A DNA stretch of 64,000 bases from Chinchilla lanigera (taxonomy: Eukaryota; Chordata; Mammalia; Rodentia; Chinchillidae), in contig NW_004955423.1 in the NCBI RefSeq assembly GCF_000276665.1, positions 7,455,574 to 7,519,573 on the forward strand, given 5' to 3'. Positions 56,170 to 64,000 of the stretch are shown here, piece after piece. A program made the translations under genes and the position numbers. The notes under the pieces were generated by a model. It was not told the origin of the DNA. It worked only from the letters and a program-made list of their open reading frames with translations, and did not search any database. Numbering within the stretch: the stretch's first letter is position 1; every line of letters begins with the position of its first letter.

Positions 56170-58661
56170 TCAACAGAGTCTCACTCTGTTGCCCATGCTG
56201 ACCTTGAACTCCTGGGCACAAGCAATTCTCTTGTCTTACCCTCCTGACTAGCTGCCTCTGCACTGGGCCCTTTTCACATTTTAAATAGCATTATATATAT
56301 ACATATATTTTTGTGTGTATGTGTATAGGTGTATACACTTTTCACATTTTAAATAGCATTATATATATACATATATTTTTGTGTGTATGTGTATAGGTGT
56401 ATACACTTTTCACATTTTAAATAGCATTATATATGTATATATATTTGTGTGTGTGTGTGTATAGGTGTATTTTAATACTAACTGTAGCAGTTTGTTGAGT
56501 GGCTACCTAAATCCAAACAATTTCATTAACTATTGTTGCTGTTGTCATTGTTATTATTTAAAAATTATATAAATTTCAAAAGATCTTTTTCTAATTCATA
56601 GTTGTGCTTTTCAGGCATATTTGAAGAATGTAGAATTTTTCACAATCATGCACATATATAGACATGCCTATCCAAGAGGAAGAGAAGAAAGTGTCAGTTA
56701 TGGGACAAACCTGAGGTGGGGACAGTGACTTTTGCAATTGGAGAAAATTCTCCTCTTCTAAGTTAGGCAAAGGTCAAGAGAAGTGCTGGTAGATATGAGT
56801 TTAAGTGCAGAAAAGTAAAAGGTAAGGGTGTCAGTTTACTCAATCAAGGTATCTGTCAGTAGGAATGAGAAGAGGGCCTAGAGATCTTGGGAAATAGGGA
56901 TGAAGTTTTAAAAGAGCTGTTACGGGAAAAGGAAAGGGAGCTGAGAAGTTCCAGGTGAAAATATTGTTCAGTAGCTTTGAAGGATTCACAAGTATTAAAA
57001 AACATGTGTTTATAATGAAGGCAGTTAGTTTTATAATTTTCTTTAACATACAAGGAAACATATACATGAACCGGAAAAAGGCTGGCTGGGTCATTCAGTA
57101 CTGTCAGTGTAGTAAGTCAAATAAATGCTAAGCATGAGAGTGGTGCAGAAATTGAGCTATTTGTACTTGTGACTGAAGAGACTGAGTTTGCTGGACATGC
57201 TAGGCAGAAAGAAAGAACAGCTAGGAGGGTGCAGGAGATTAGAGGGGCCAAGAATAAAACTGGTCAGGATAAAATATAGGGGCTAGGTAAGATTGGGATG
57301 GTTGGATATGAAGCTTTCAAGACTGGAGCAGGGCACCAGTCCAGGAATGATGACAAGGACTGTGTGAGCTTTGGTAGAGATAAGAGACTGTAGGAAAGCT
57401 TACTTAACAGAAATTTGGAGGGTGTGATGAGAGAAAGAGAGAGAGAGAGAATTCTGAGGTGTGTGAGTTCATGAAAGTTTTCATTAATAGTGACATTTGA
57501 AACTTGGTCTTCCTTTATCAATGATTTAGATTCTTGAGATAATACACATTAGTTCACTTGAACAAATGATCTTAACATTTAGATTATGCTACATTAAACT
57601 GTTATTTCTAATAGGTCCAAGTGATCAATTATAGTAATTTCATTTATACAACCAAATAGTTTAAATAATCATATCAGCAACAACCTACAAGGGTTCTCTT
57701 GGTCTATAACTTCCATTATTTTTTTTGTTTGTTTGTTTGTTTGTTTTGTTTTGTTTTTCTCCAGTACCGGGAACTGAACTCACGACCTTTCACTTGCCAG
57801 GCAGGCGCTTTTGCCGCTGAGCTAAATCCCCAGCCCCTCTTGGTCTATAACTAATATCATAGCTCTTTCCATCTTTCTACACATCTGGTATCCATGAAGC
57901 TGGCATGTGACTGATTAATATTCAGCTGTGGAAAGCTGGCAAATAAAAATCTAAAAAATGTGCTCTCAGAAAAGGTTTTATTTCTGTTGAAATTTCCATA
58001 GACACTGTAGTGTGTACATTTACCTAAGACTATCTAGTTTAAGATAACAAAAGGTAGAAACCACTACATTCTTGAGACTGAAGGGAATATGCATGAAAAG
58101 GGTAGGTTGCTCACATAGCTGATAAGCAGAGGATCCAGGATTTGAACCCATGGACTTAGTCTGAAGTGCATTTATACTTAACTGGGAAGAGGGTTTCTTG
58201 TTGCAAGATAAGATGTTTTAACCAAACTTCCTACCTGATGGCCCATATTCATTTTGTTTCTTTCCCAGGACAAAGTCAGGGGTGAAATGAATGTATTCTG
58301 CTTTTGCTCCACATTCTGTGAGCTGCTTGGTATATGGTTCATCTTGGCCTGGGAGGGTTGGGGGTGCAACTATGACATCAGCCTGAGCATGTTGAAAAAG
58401 ATTGTGAAGACATCAGAATTTGAAATGACAGCATTTGTTCTGAAAAACTCTGAAGTAACGAACTGAGGTTAATGTTAGCAAGTATAGAAAACATTTTAAA
58501 GAGAAGCCATTGACACTTACCTGTTTGTAGCTCTCGTGTTTTGGCCTCCTGTATTGAGAGTTTTCCTTCCAATTCTTAGGAATTAATATAGACACAGTTT
58601 TGAAAAAAAATCTTTTTTCTGTGGCTTCAAACAGGTAAGTAGATGCGGTGGTCACCATGTC
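30999..58661 (-). CDS. CLCA4: CLCA4 orthologue, coding exons 2-14 (first exon outside window)
   Basis: Calcium-activated chloride channel regulator. Family members are secretory-pathway proteins with an N-terminal metalloprotease domain, a Cys-rich segment, a VWA domain, a beta-sandwich region and a fibronectin-III-like region; they self-cleave and modulate TMEM16A-type chloride current. Thirteen exons read on the minus strand join in phase with no stop, giving 864 residues plus TAG. With a typical first exon of about 52 residues the protein would be near 916, as in human CLCA4. Visible in order: metalloprotease motif HEWAH, Cys-rich segment, VWA (exons 6-8), beta-rich region, and a C-terminal membrane segment with a lysine tail. 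The exon 5 block [20 protein letters not shown] is far closer to my memory of CLCA4 than CLCA1 or CLCA3. Oddities are the degenerate MIDAS and a GC donor. It could be one of several CLCA4 co-orthologues, since mouse has three. Confidence 0.93.
31734..31967 (-). CDS. CLCA4: CLCA4 exon 13
   Basis: Encodes 78 residues, including [38 protein letters not shown] and [14 protein letters not shown], the start of the fibronectin-III-like region of CLCA proteins. Phase 1 at both ends. Acceptor CAATGCAG, donor GTAAGG. Confidence 0.95.
32282..33700 (+). mobile_element. Partial MaLR-type LTR and internal region in intron 12
   Basis: About 32282-32405 matches the 3' part of the LTRs at 48648 and 50997 (catgcatctctgccttggag to gtgactaagaca). 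It is followed by MaLR-type internal sequence similar to 49130-50700 (for example gaaaatcaagagcaaaaagc at 32848). The LTR 5' half is missing. Confidence 0.7.
33720..33928 (-). mobile_element. Small L1 ORF2 fragment
   Basis: Minus-strand translation around 33760-33915 resembles the L1 ORF2 C-terminal region ([26 protein letters not shown]), matching the type seen at 13760-13870. Broken. Confidence 0.7.
33930..35530. repeat. 1.6-kb degenerate ACTAGT/CTAGTTACC array
   Basis: A long run of imperfect short units such as actagttaccc, caactagttaacc and tgctagttaccag. By hand I count about 36 exact ACTAGT hexamers, against roughly 0.4 expected by chance. There is no constant unit length, but a 12-14-bp core recurs. 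It sits in CLCA4 intron 12. Confidence 0.92.
35531..35700 (+). mobile_element. Partial MaLR-type LTR, 3' portion
   Basis: Similar to 32282-32405 and to the LTR 3' halves near 48990-49129: gtgagcaactctcctctagc, then tgccttggagcggacc and gtgagccaaaataaa. It borders the ACTAGT array on its right. Confidence 0.6.
35701..36779. other. Intron 12 sequence, mostly unassigned
   Basis: A decayed antisense ID-type piece lies at about 35828-35900. The rest (36000-36779) contains short frames without recognisable domains. Confidence 0.4.
37462..37566 (+). mobile_element. ID-type SINE
   Basis: Full-length sense copy (ggggctagggatttagctca, gagttcgattcctggtaccg) with a CAAAA-type tail. It is the only clear ID in CLCA4 in this orientation. 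Confidence 0.93.
37690..37769 (-). mobile_element. ID-type SINE, diverged
   Basis: Antisense core gaatcaaattcaggaccttg, then gctgtgctgctgaactacat. Confidence 0.8.
37841..37949 (-). mobile_element. ID-type SINE, young-looking
   Basis: Antisense, complete, with a T run and ctccggtaccaggaaccgaa and gctgagctaaatccccagcc. Flanks (tttgcttaacttttt on each side) look like target duplications. Confidence 0.93.
38095..38212 (-). mobile_element. ID-type SINE
   Basis: Antisense, complete, with a TTTTG-type tail. The flanks gccttgtgattttt and gccttgtgatttt form a clear target duplication. Confidence 0.93.
39008..39630. repeat. Pair of about 56-bp near-identical direct repeats
   Basis: ttacattgatatatattgaa onward occurs at 39008 and 39575 (offset 567), continuing through gatactacattaaatc with a couple of mismatches. 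The spacer contains the ID at 39371. Confidence 0.9.
39371..39458 (-). mobile_element. ID-type SINE
   Basis: Antisense. The flanks actgcgtcattctat and actatgtcattctat are a near-perfect target duplication. Confidence 0.92.
39705..39875 (-). CDS. CLCA4: CLCA4 exon 12
   Basis: Encodes [20 protein letters not shown], then [17 protein letters not shown], ending CIVDG. The reading enters and leaves in phase 1. The acceptor is TAAAATAAG, an AAG acceptor behind a pyrimidine-rich tract. Donor GTGAGT. It is followed by the 7.7-kb intron 12. Confidence 0.93.
39876..40919. other. CLCA4 intron 11
   Basis: A MIR-like stretch lies at about 40690-40800. Nothing else recognised. Confidence 0.5.
40920..41187 (-). 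CDS. CLCA4: CLCA4 exon 11
   Basis: Encodes [20 protein letters not shown] through [10 protein letters not shown], 89 codons plus one base. This is one of the best conserved parts of the protein, with the family blocks [11 protein letters not shown] and ELLDNGAG intact and an NVT glycosylation site. Acceptor TTTTAG, donor GTACTC. Confidence 0.96.
41188..42550. other. CLCA4 intron 10, including an unassigned 102-codon minus-strand frame
   Basis: The frame at 41502-41810 starts [15 protein letters not shown] and includes [20 protein letters not shown]. It has protein-like composition but I recognise no family, and it does not continue into either CLCA4 exon. It may be a retrocopy fragment or chance. 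Confidence 0.35.
42081..42240 (+). mobile_element. B1-type SINE
   Basis: Sense B1 in intron 10 (gctaggtgtggtggtgcccc, ccagcctgtactacatagtg) with an AATAAA-rich tail. Confidence 0.9.
42551..42766 (-). CDS. CLCA4: CLCA4 exon 10
   Basis: Encodes 72 residues, from [20 protein letters not shown] to [12 protein letters not shown], in the beta-rich region after the VWA domain. Phase 0 at both ends. Acceptor TTTAAACAG, donor GTAAGC. WMNGT is a possible N-glycosylation site. Confidence 0.95.
42767..45393. other. CLCA4 intron 9, no element recognised
   Basis: AT-rich 2.6 kb. A minus-strand open frame of 112 codons at 44267-44605 has random composition. No SINE or LTR seen by eye. Confidence 0.45.
45394..45500 (-). 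CDS. CLCA4: CLCA4 exon 9
   Basis: Encodes 36 residues, [20 protein letters not shown] then [16 protein letters not shown]. Length and phase match human exactly, but the block that in CLCA1 and CLCA4 reads QNNGLIDAFGAL is strongly changed ([12 protein letters not shown]). Donor GTCAGA is weaker than its neighbours; acceptor TTTTAG. Confidence 0.9.
46020..46102 (-). mobile_element. ID-type SINE in intron 8
   Basis: Antisense core gggaatcgaactcaggacct and cttgccaggcaggcac. The flanks cagaaataattt and cagaaataaatttt look like a target duplication. Confidence 0.88.
46932..47109 (-). CDS. CLCA4: CLCA4 exon 8, end of VWA domain
   Basis: Encodes 59 residues plus one base: [20 protein letters not shown], then [20 protein letters not shown]. 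The third MIDAS motif, LTDGED in the family, reads VTAGEN here, with Asp to Ala at 47053-47055. The surrounding fold residues are conserved. Donor GTAAAT, acceptor TTTGCAG. Confidence 0.95.
47325..47552 (-). CDS. CLCA4: CLCA4 exon 7, VWA core
   Basis: Encodes 76 residues, [20 protein letters not shown] onward, ending [11 protein letters not shown]. The second MIDAS position, Thr in family GGTSICSG, is Ile here (GGISICSG, codon at 47358-47360). Acceptor TTTAG and donor GTAAAA; phase 0 at both ends. Confidence 0.95.
48648..49129 (+). repeat. Left LTR of the MaLR-type element
   Basis: 482 bp with an AATAAA (gctgaataaacc, near 49054) close to its 3' end. It pairs with 50997-51480. Confidence 0.92.
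49988..50176 (-). mobile_element. Two adjacent ID-type SINEs in the MaLR interior
   Basis: Antisense copies at about 49988-50084 and 50098-50176. The flanks ggtgctggtt on both outer sides suggest one target duplication for the pair, so the second may have landed in the tail of the first. Confidence 0.85.
50997..51480 (+). repeat. Right LTR of the MaLR-type element
   Basis: 484 bp, clearly diverged from its partner by scattered substitutions and small indels, so the insertion is not recent. Confidence 0.92.
52276..52494 (-). CDS. CLCA4: CLCA4 exon 6, start of VWA domain with altered DxSxS
   Basis: Encodes 73 residues: [15 protein letters not shown], then a proline-rich linker ([16 protein letters not shown]), then the first VWA strand [13 protein letters not shown]. 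The family MIDAS motif reads DKSGS, but here it is DKSEN (52282-52296), so the last metal-ligand Ser is Asn. Donor GTAAGT and acceptor TTCTAG are normal. Confidence 0.95.
52536..52624 (-). mobile_element. ID-type SINE in intron 5
   Basis: Antisense with a long T run, then gaatcaaactcaggacattg and gctatacccttagcccc. It lies only about 40 bp from the exon 6 acceptor, so it may affect the branch-site region. Confidence 0.88.
52954..53131 (-). CDS. CLCA4: CLCA4 exon 5, Cys-rich segment
   Basis: Encodes 60 residues counting the split Arg, including [13 protein letters not shown] and [20 protein letters not shown]. The cysteine spacing of the family is kept. The acceptor is TTTTCAG and the donor GTAAGT, with phase 0 at the end. 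This exon gives the clearest match to CLCA4 rather than to other family members. Confidence 0.95.
53222..53336 (-). mobile_element. B1-like SINE with ATTT tail
   Basis: Antisense 7SL-derived piece (cccaggttggccttgagctc, gtgctgggattacagg) with an expanded (ATTT)n tail. Confidence 0.8.
53480..53660 (-). mobile_element. B1-dID dimeric SINE
   Basis: Antisense ID half (ttcagtactggggattgaat), then a 7SL half (ctcctgcctcatcctcccat, tgtcaccatgcctggt). Located in the GC-AG intron 4. Confidence 0.75.
54889..54997 (-). CDS. CLCA4: CLCA4 exon 4, zinc-protease motif; GC splice donor
   Basis: Carries the CLCA metalloprotease signature [15 protein letters not shown], with HEWAH at 54969-54983. The two His, the Glu and the downstream acidic residues are all present, so self-cleavage is likely retained. 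The acceptor is CCACAG. The exon must end in ACAAG to complete the Arg codon (AG|G) with exon 5, which puts the intron start at GCATGA rather than GT. Confidence 0.93.
56113..56270 (-). mobile_element. 7SL-derived SINE with (TTTC)n tail
   Basis: A TTTC run at about 56118-56171, then an Alu/B1-like antisense body (agagtctcactctgttgccc, gaactcctgggcacaagcaa). Confidence 0.75.
56271..56471. repeat. 68-bp minisatellite, three copies
   Basis: The unit starts ttttcacattttaaatagca at 56271, 56339 and 56407. The first two are near-identical and the third is slightly diverged with a longer TG run. The unit itself contains TA and TG dinucleotide runs. Confidence 0.95.
57719..57837 (-). mobile_element. 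ID-type SINE, young-looking
   Basis: Antisense, complete, with a TTTG-type tail. The flanking ctcttggtctataact (57687 and 57837) is a clean target duplication. Confidence 0.94.
58235..58382 (-). CDS. CLCA4: CLCA4 exon 3
   Basis: Begins [20 protein letters not shown] and ends [10 protein letters not shown] with one base left over (phase 1). The acceptor is CTCAG and the donor GTAGG. It is separated from exon 2 by an intron of only 138 bp. The usual ECGEKGEY stretch reads ECGAKAEY here, a small local divergence in the protease domain. Confidence 0.95.
58521..58661 (-). CDS. CLCA4: CLCA4 exon 2
   Basis: Encodes 47 residues starting [20 protein letters not shown], the start of the mature N-terminal domain shared by all CLCA proteins. 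The acceptor follows TGATCATAG and the donor is GTAAGT. Both ends are phase 0, so the missing first exon must end on a complete codon, as the CLCA3 first exon at the left of the window does. Confidence 0.95.
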
Positions 58662-61600
58662 CTATGATCAAAGGGAAAAAGTATGTGAGGACTACCAAGT
58701 GAGAGTGGACTGAAGGGTAACCTCAGACATTTTCCACCCTCAGAAATTGATACCAAAGCTAATGACTGATGAGCAGGATCTCTGTTCACAATCATAGCCC
58801 TACTATGGGTCAATTCCGAGTTACTGCTTCATCCTGGGCATTGAAAGCCATCTCTATAGCCTGTATCAAAAGGCAAGTACCCGGGTATTGTGTAACACAA
58901 TGAAGGACATGAAATCTGGCCTCATCTGGACTTGGTTCTAACCCTGACTTAACATTTTCTAGCATTAAACTTGACCGGATTATATAACTGTTCTATGTTC
59001 ACTTTCCTTATCTCTTAAATGGATAATTGCTACTTAGTTTTAAGGTTAATACAGATGTGGAATGATTTGTACAGTGTTGTACCTATAGACATTTTATGGG
59101 CCTGTTTATATCATTACCATTTGTACAAAATCTCAAGAGAGGGCAGTCTGAGTTAACGCAAGCTAAGGAGAACAAGCTGCAGAATTTGGTCAGAGGAGAA
59201 GCCACTGCAGTGTATACATGACAACAGAGAAGGACAACTGGGTTGGGAGCCTGCGGTTGGATGGTGGGTGCTTGAAAACTTAGAGGTGGACCTTATTTCT
59301 CACCAGACAAGCTGAAAAATAATATCTCCTTGTACTGTTCAGTATGCTGAAGCCTAAGGATACAATAATGGTCTATTGATCTGGTCTACATGATCCAACC
59401 CAGTGAATATTAGAGAACGTCTTGGTACTAGATGTCAACCTCTTCATCTTCCCTGTCTGCACTACTATTTCTTCAATATAGGTTCTCTTCTTCCATGATG
59501 TTTGCTGACCTAACAGAATCCTATAAAAGAACAGTTCTTCTTCAGGAAATTCAAGGCTCTTCCCTGTTTTCTTCAAGATAATTACTTAAATGTGCTGACT
59601 CATATTACTGGAAAAGTCAGCAATTTAATTGATTTCAGTATCATAGGATCAGTTAGAAGTCCAGAGTTCAGAGAACTGAAGGTGGAGAGGACTGGCTGAG
59701 AGCTAGAAAAATTACTTTAGAGAGTTCCAGAACTAGGCTGGGGTCACTTCATTTCTGACCTAGTTAAGATGGAAGAGCTCTCTGTTCCTAAGGATGCCCC
59801 TCCTGTTTTCAAATTTAGGAACCTTTATGTCCACCTCACTTTCTTTTGAAGTGATGCTGCGTGTTATGTAATATGGGTATATTTGATTTGAACTGTGGTA
59901 TCGATTGGAAAGGGGTTGTTATATGATTGTTTGGGGTTGTGTGTTTTACAAGTCCTAGGGATGCCATGTACTTTGCAATCACCACATTGATGTGCTCCCA
60001 GGTCATAGAAGGTTTTCACAGACCTTTATCAGATGCCTGATTCCCTAGGGTACATGTAGGTGGCTGGTAATTTTTCTATCTGGCTTTCCAAGCAAAATTC
60101 CTAACTATTCCTTCTTAATTCCTCTCAAAATTCCTAGCTGGATCAGAGGAGATTAAGATACCAAAGCTTCCAAAAGTAAATTCTTTCAAACCATAAAGAA
60201 ATGTGAATATTGGTAATAAAGAACATTAAAACCAAATCTTTTATAATATAGATTATGATCTAATTAATCATAATTTCTATTTAATTAGGTAATACTCCTA
60301 GAAGTAAAGATGACAAATTGGCTCACTAATTTTACACAAAACTATTTTTCACATAATATCAGAGCCAGGACCCAAGTGGAACTGGGAGGCAGTGGAACCT
60401 TTTAGAGATGGGGTCTGGGGACCCAGCTTTTAACACTGGGACCATTGGAGGATACTTATCTAAACAATAGCAAACTCTAATTGTGCTTGACTATAAACCA
60501 GTCATTTAACCTCTATGACCCTAGATTATTTTTCCATAAAATGAGAATCACAATACTTCGCAATGCCACGTGAAATGGTAGGATTCATCGTGTGATTGAG
60601 AAATGTCCACTAGCAATTGAATTTGTACTTCTATTCAATAGAGGGCCATTTTAACAAATGCCTCGCCACTGCAAATGATTCTTCCAAATGTGGATTTCTG
60701 AAACTGGATTGGTGACCCCTGGACATAAGGAGCCACCATTCAAAATCACCTGTGTTAACTTCTATTCAAGCCTGTATTCTTCATTAGAAGGATTCTTTAT
60801 CTTCTCCTGGAATTCATAAAGTACCAGTAAGCAACAGTTCTGTGTTGCATTGGTTTCTACAGAATGAATGACACATGACAACCACAGAATCACCTAATCA
60901 CAAGTCAGTTCATACCCATTAGCTTCTGTCTGGAACACCACCACACAGAAGGGTTTAACAGAGAGTATCAGGACACAGTAGCAACTGAATATAAGGAATT
61001 AGTATATATTGATGTTAGGAACAGGAAAAATCATATGATTCCAATAACGTCTCCATAGTATGTAAAATTCTACAGTTAGAAGAAACTAGAAATTCAGAGT
61101 CCTTCATTTAAAGTCAGAGCCCTAGGACCTTTTTCTTCTCTGTTAACATTCATGTAGTAGACTCAGTCTATACAATGATGCTTCTTATACTTTTGTCTAC
61201 ATTCAAAAATTTTGATCTAAATTCAAGTTTTGTCTCTATCTTCTTGGCTATCTAATAAGCATCTGAATTCAAAATAACTGACACTACCTTTGATCTCCCA
61301 ACTTCCAGATAGTCTCCACTTAGTCTTTCCTTCCATTCGATGAAAATTCCATGCTTGCAAGCTTTCAGGCAAAATCTTGAAGTCTTTATGACTCTTACTT
61401 CCTACCTTTTTAACCCTTGCAATCTAAACTATCAAGAAATACTGTCTATGATACTCTCAAAGTATATTCAAAATCACTTTAATGGTTTCTACCATGACCT
61501 CCATGTTCTAGTCACCATCATTTCTCAGCTGTCCCAGCTCCCTACCTGATCCTTGTACGCTCTGTGTGCAGTGGCATTTGCAAACCCTCCACAGTTGCTT

Positions 61601-64000
61601 CTGCATGGCAGTCAGAAGCACATGCCTGAGCAGGAGCACATGCCTCCTGCTCAGAACCCTTCCATGGATTCTTATCTCACTCCAAGTAAAAGCCCAAGTC
61701 TTCCCAGTGGTCTGGGTGCTGCTTTCTCTTCAGCTTCAGCTTCCACAGCCCTTCCTCCTGCTCATTCACTGTTGATTCCTTAGTCACATCAAGCAGACTC
61801 TCACCTCCATGCTGTTCCCATCCTGGAGATTTCCAAGGGGCCCATCTCTCACTCAACCAGGTCTCTGCTGAGATGGCTCATTATCTGTGAGGTCTTTCCT
61901 CACTACATGAGAGAATAACTCACATTCTACCCTTATTCCAGCCCTACCACACAACTCATAGCAACTATTTGATATGTTTAACATTTATATATTTTTATTA
62001 CTGTTAAATGAAATCTACTTGAAGCCATTGGTTCGGACTGAGTTCCTACACTAGGCTCAATAGACTGAACCAAAATGGAGTAACAAATGCTAAAGTTCCA
62101 TGCCACCAAGCTGAAACTAAATTACCTTCAAGGAATCAAGACAGACAGACACAGAGACAGAGACAGAAAGAGAAAATCCCCAAACATGTTGTTTGTAGTT
62201 GATATAATAAGGAAGTCACATGTGCTTGAACATTCAAAGGAAAGTAACTTTGAAATGTCCAATTCACTTCTTTTGTGTCTGCTTTCTTTAGACCTTTTAT
62301 TTTTTTAGTCTATAAAACCAATGTACTTTGCTCAGCTTATTGCAATGTTCACTATTTTATAGAGCGAGGTATTTCCTGATTCTAGAATCATGATTAAAAG
62401 CCCATTAAGATCTTTAATGTAAACCTGTTGTAATTTATAACAGTACAGTTGGTGACTCATGAAGTGTCCAGAAAGACATGGTGATGACTCTCAAGACCTC
62501 TAGAGGAATGCAGGAGGTCAATACTGCTGACCCATTTGAGGTCTTCTTTTCTCCTTATTGAGACCCGTGGATTGTAAATAAATTTCTCTTGGATTGAACT
62601 CTATTCTTTCTTTTTGTTCTCCACTTCCCTCACCCATGTTTTGACTTTTGAATCAGGCTTAGTTTTTGTTGTAAGAGTAAATAACCTTGGGGTGTATCCT
62701 AACGGAAGTTTGTTCTGTAGGAATGTATATGACATTTTGAGGTTTGCAGTGACAGCAAAAAAAAAAAAAAAAAAAGTAGAGACAGAAACAAGACTGGGTT
62801 CTGAAGAGAGGCCTCAGATATCTGGCTGGATCATATAGTAAATAGCAATTACTGCAGGGAATGTGAACTTCAACCTGTGGAAATCCACAGGGTTTTTTTT
62901 TTGGTTCTATTTTCTTTTTCCTGTTTGCTTATGTGAGGGAGAACATTGACTGGGTTGGTCAAAGGGATCTATCTCAGAGACAAAATGGTAATTTGACTGG
63001 TGGGCACTGAAGAGCTATTGGAGTACTCACCAACAATAATTAAGACTCCCAGGAGAGGACAGGATGGTCATGGAAATGGGTTAGTTGGCATTAGTTCAAC
63101 CACCAACCTCTAGAAAATGCGGATGCAACAAGGTGCACTTGTGAAATGCATCGCATGACCTGACTCTATGGTGTTTTCCTCTTAGTCCTTTATTGTAATA
63201 GTGGTAATGGCAACCCCCTGTGTCTTATGCTACCCTATTTTAGATTAGCTCTACTTTACAAGTTTCCCCTTGCAAAATTAGTGCTTGTTCTTCCTCTTTA
63301 CCTCCATGTTGTAAATTCTAAAGAAAACCACCTTTATGTGACTGAGACACTAACTGTTGGAGTCAACTACACTATTGCAGGAAAAGCAGCTAGATAAATG
63401 TCTGTCTCACAAACCCGTAATCAGTTATTAGGCCCCAGGAGCTGTAAGTATTTATAAATATGGCAGTATCTTACTAAAGACAATTTAGGATTATAGTGGG
63501 TTATGTGAAATGTTCCACATAAACAATACTGTATGAAGTATACTTAAAAATGGTCAGTCAAATTATCACCACTAATCGATATTTTAAAACTCCTAAAATG
63601 ATTTAAGAAAAAATTTTATTGCTTTGTTAAAAAGACTCTTTACAAGCTTGCTTTGATAATTTTTGACACAAAATGAGGCTGACTATGAAACAAAAATAGT
63701 GCTTCTTGAGAAAAACTTTAGTACCTCTGTTACCAGCTTGCAGCCCTATTCATTGTTTTCAGATTGTTGCTATCACCTTATAGACTGGCCTGGATCCTGA
63801 ATTTTTCTAGTTTTTGCAGTATTTAGCTTAACCTTCTCTGCTCAGCTCATCAGAACAATCATTGCATTTTAAAGAACAATGTTGCCTGATTTTAGAATTA
63901 AAAAAAGCAAATTGTGATCTTTATACTAAATTTGTTGTAATTCGTAATTTTGTCTTTCTATATTAACTACATCATCTACAAAAAATATATACTGCTGGGT
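58662..64000. other. Presumed CLCA4 intron 1, no exon found
   Basis: I looked on the minus strand for a signal peptide followed by the family NNNG block and found none. MIR-like stretches occur at about 58920-59060 and 60485-60600. Two related non-coding segments lie at about 62330-62450 and 63838-63960. An A run is at 62758-62775. Confidence 0.5.

Larger units (their letters stand above)
54998..58234. other. CLCA4 intron 3
   Basis: 3.2 kb with a TTTC microsatellite and SINE at 56110-56270, a 68-bp minisatellite, a GA microsatellite at about 57428-57450 and an ID at 57719. A MIR-like fragment lies near 58090-58175. No coding content. Confidence 0.55.

Noticed and set aside
22550..57837. tRNA genes, because of tRNA-like A and B boxes
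   Set aside because: These are ID-type SINEs: dispersed copies with A-rich tails and target duplications, no intact cloverleaf, many point differences.

Overview
This is mammalian nuclear DNA, AT-rich, intron-rich and full of SINE, LINE and LTR copies. The SINE set is rodent-like: 7SL-derived B1-type elements, tRNA-derived ID-type elements with a conserved 'gagctaaatccccagccc' signature, and dimeric B1-ID fusions. The B1 sequences do not look like mouse or rat. A squirrel-related or beaver/kangaroo-rat type rodent fits best, but this is inference and the species is not settled.

The real genes belong to the CLCA (calcium-activated chloride channel regulator) cluster, and both are on the minus strand. 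Thirteen consecutive coding exons between 58661 and 30999 encode residues corresponding to exons 2-14 of a CLCA4 orthologue. They give an uninterrupted frame of 864 residues plus stop, and every junction keeps phase. The signal-peptide exon was not found and should lie beyond the right edge. Downstream in the direction of transcription, at 1213-1055, sits the first coding exon of a second CLCA gene that most resembles CLCA3. The order CLCA4 then CLCA3 on one strand matches the human cluster as I recall it. CLCA proteins are secreted or membrane-tethered, self-cleaving metalloproteases with a VWA domain that modulate TMEM16A-type chloride conductance in mucosal epithelia.

Layout from left to right: 1-1.3 kb, CLCA3 first exon and its upstream flank; 1.3-31 kb, intergenic DNA. 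The intergenic part contains L1 fragments, a decayed ERVL-like provirus (about 11.9-18.0 kb, minus strand) split by a later L1 insertion, LTR-like pieces, many SINEs and old MIR copies, and a rearranged block at 25.7-26.2 kb. CLCA4 occupies 31-58.7 kb. Its 7.7-kb intron 12 carries a 1.6-kb degenerate array of ACTAGT-containing units between two partial MaLR-type LTR pieces. Its intron 6 carries a full-length MaLR-type element with paired LTRs and a 5-bp target duplication. The stretch 58.7-64 kb is presumed CLCA4 intron 1.

The most notable biology is in CLCA4. The protease motif HEWAH is intact, but all three metal-site (MIDAS) motifs of the VWA domain are altered in an otherwise open frame. 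Intron 4 uses a GC donor, and the C-terminus ends in a poly-lysine tail of dilysine type. All comparisons with human and mouse proteins are from memory; no search was run.
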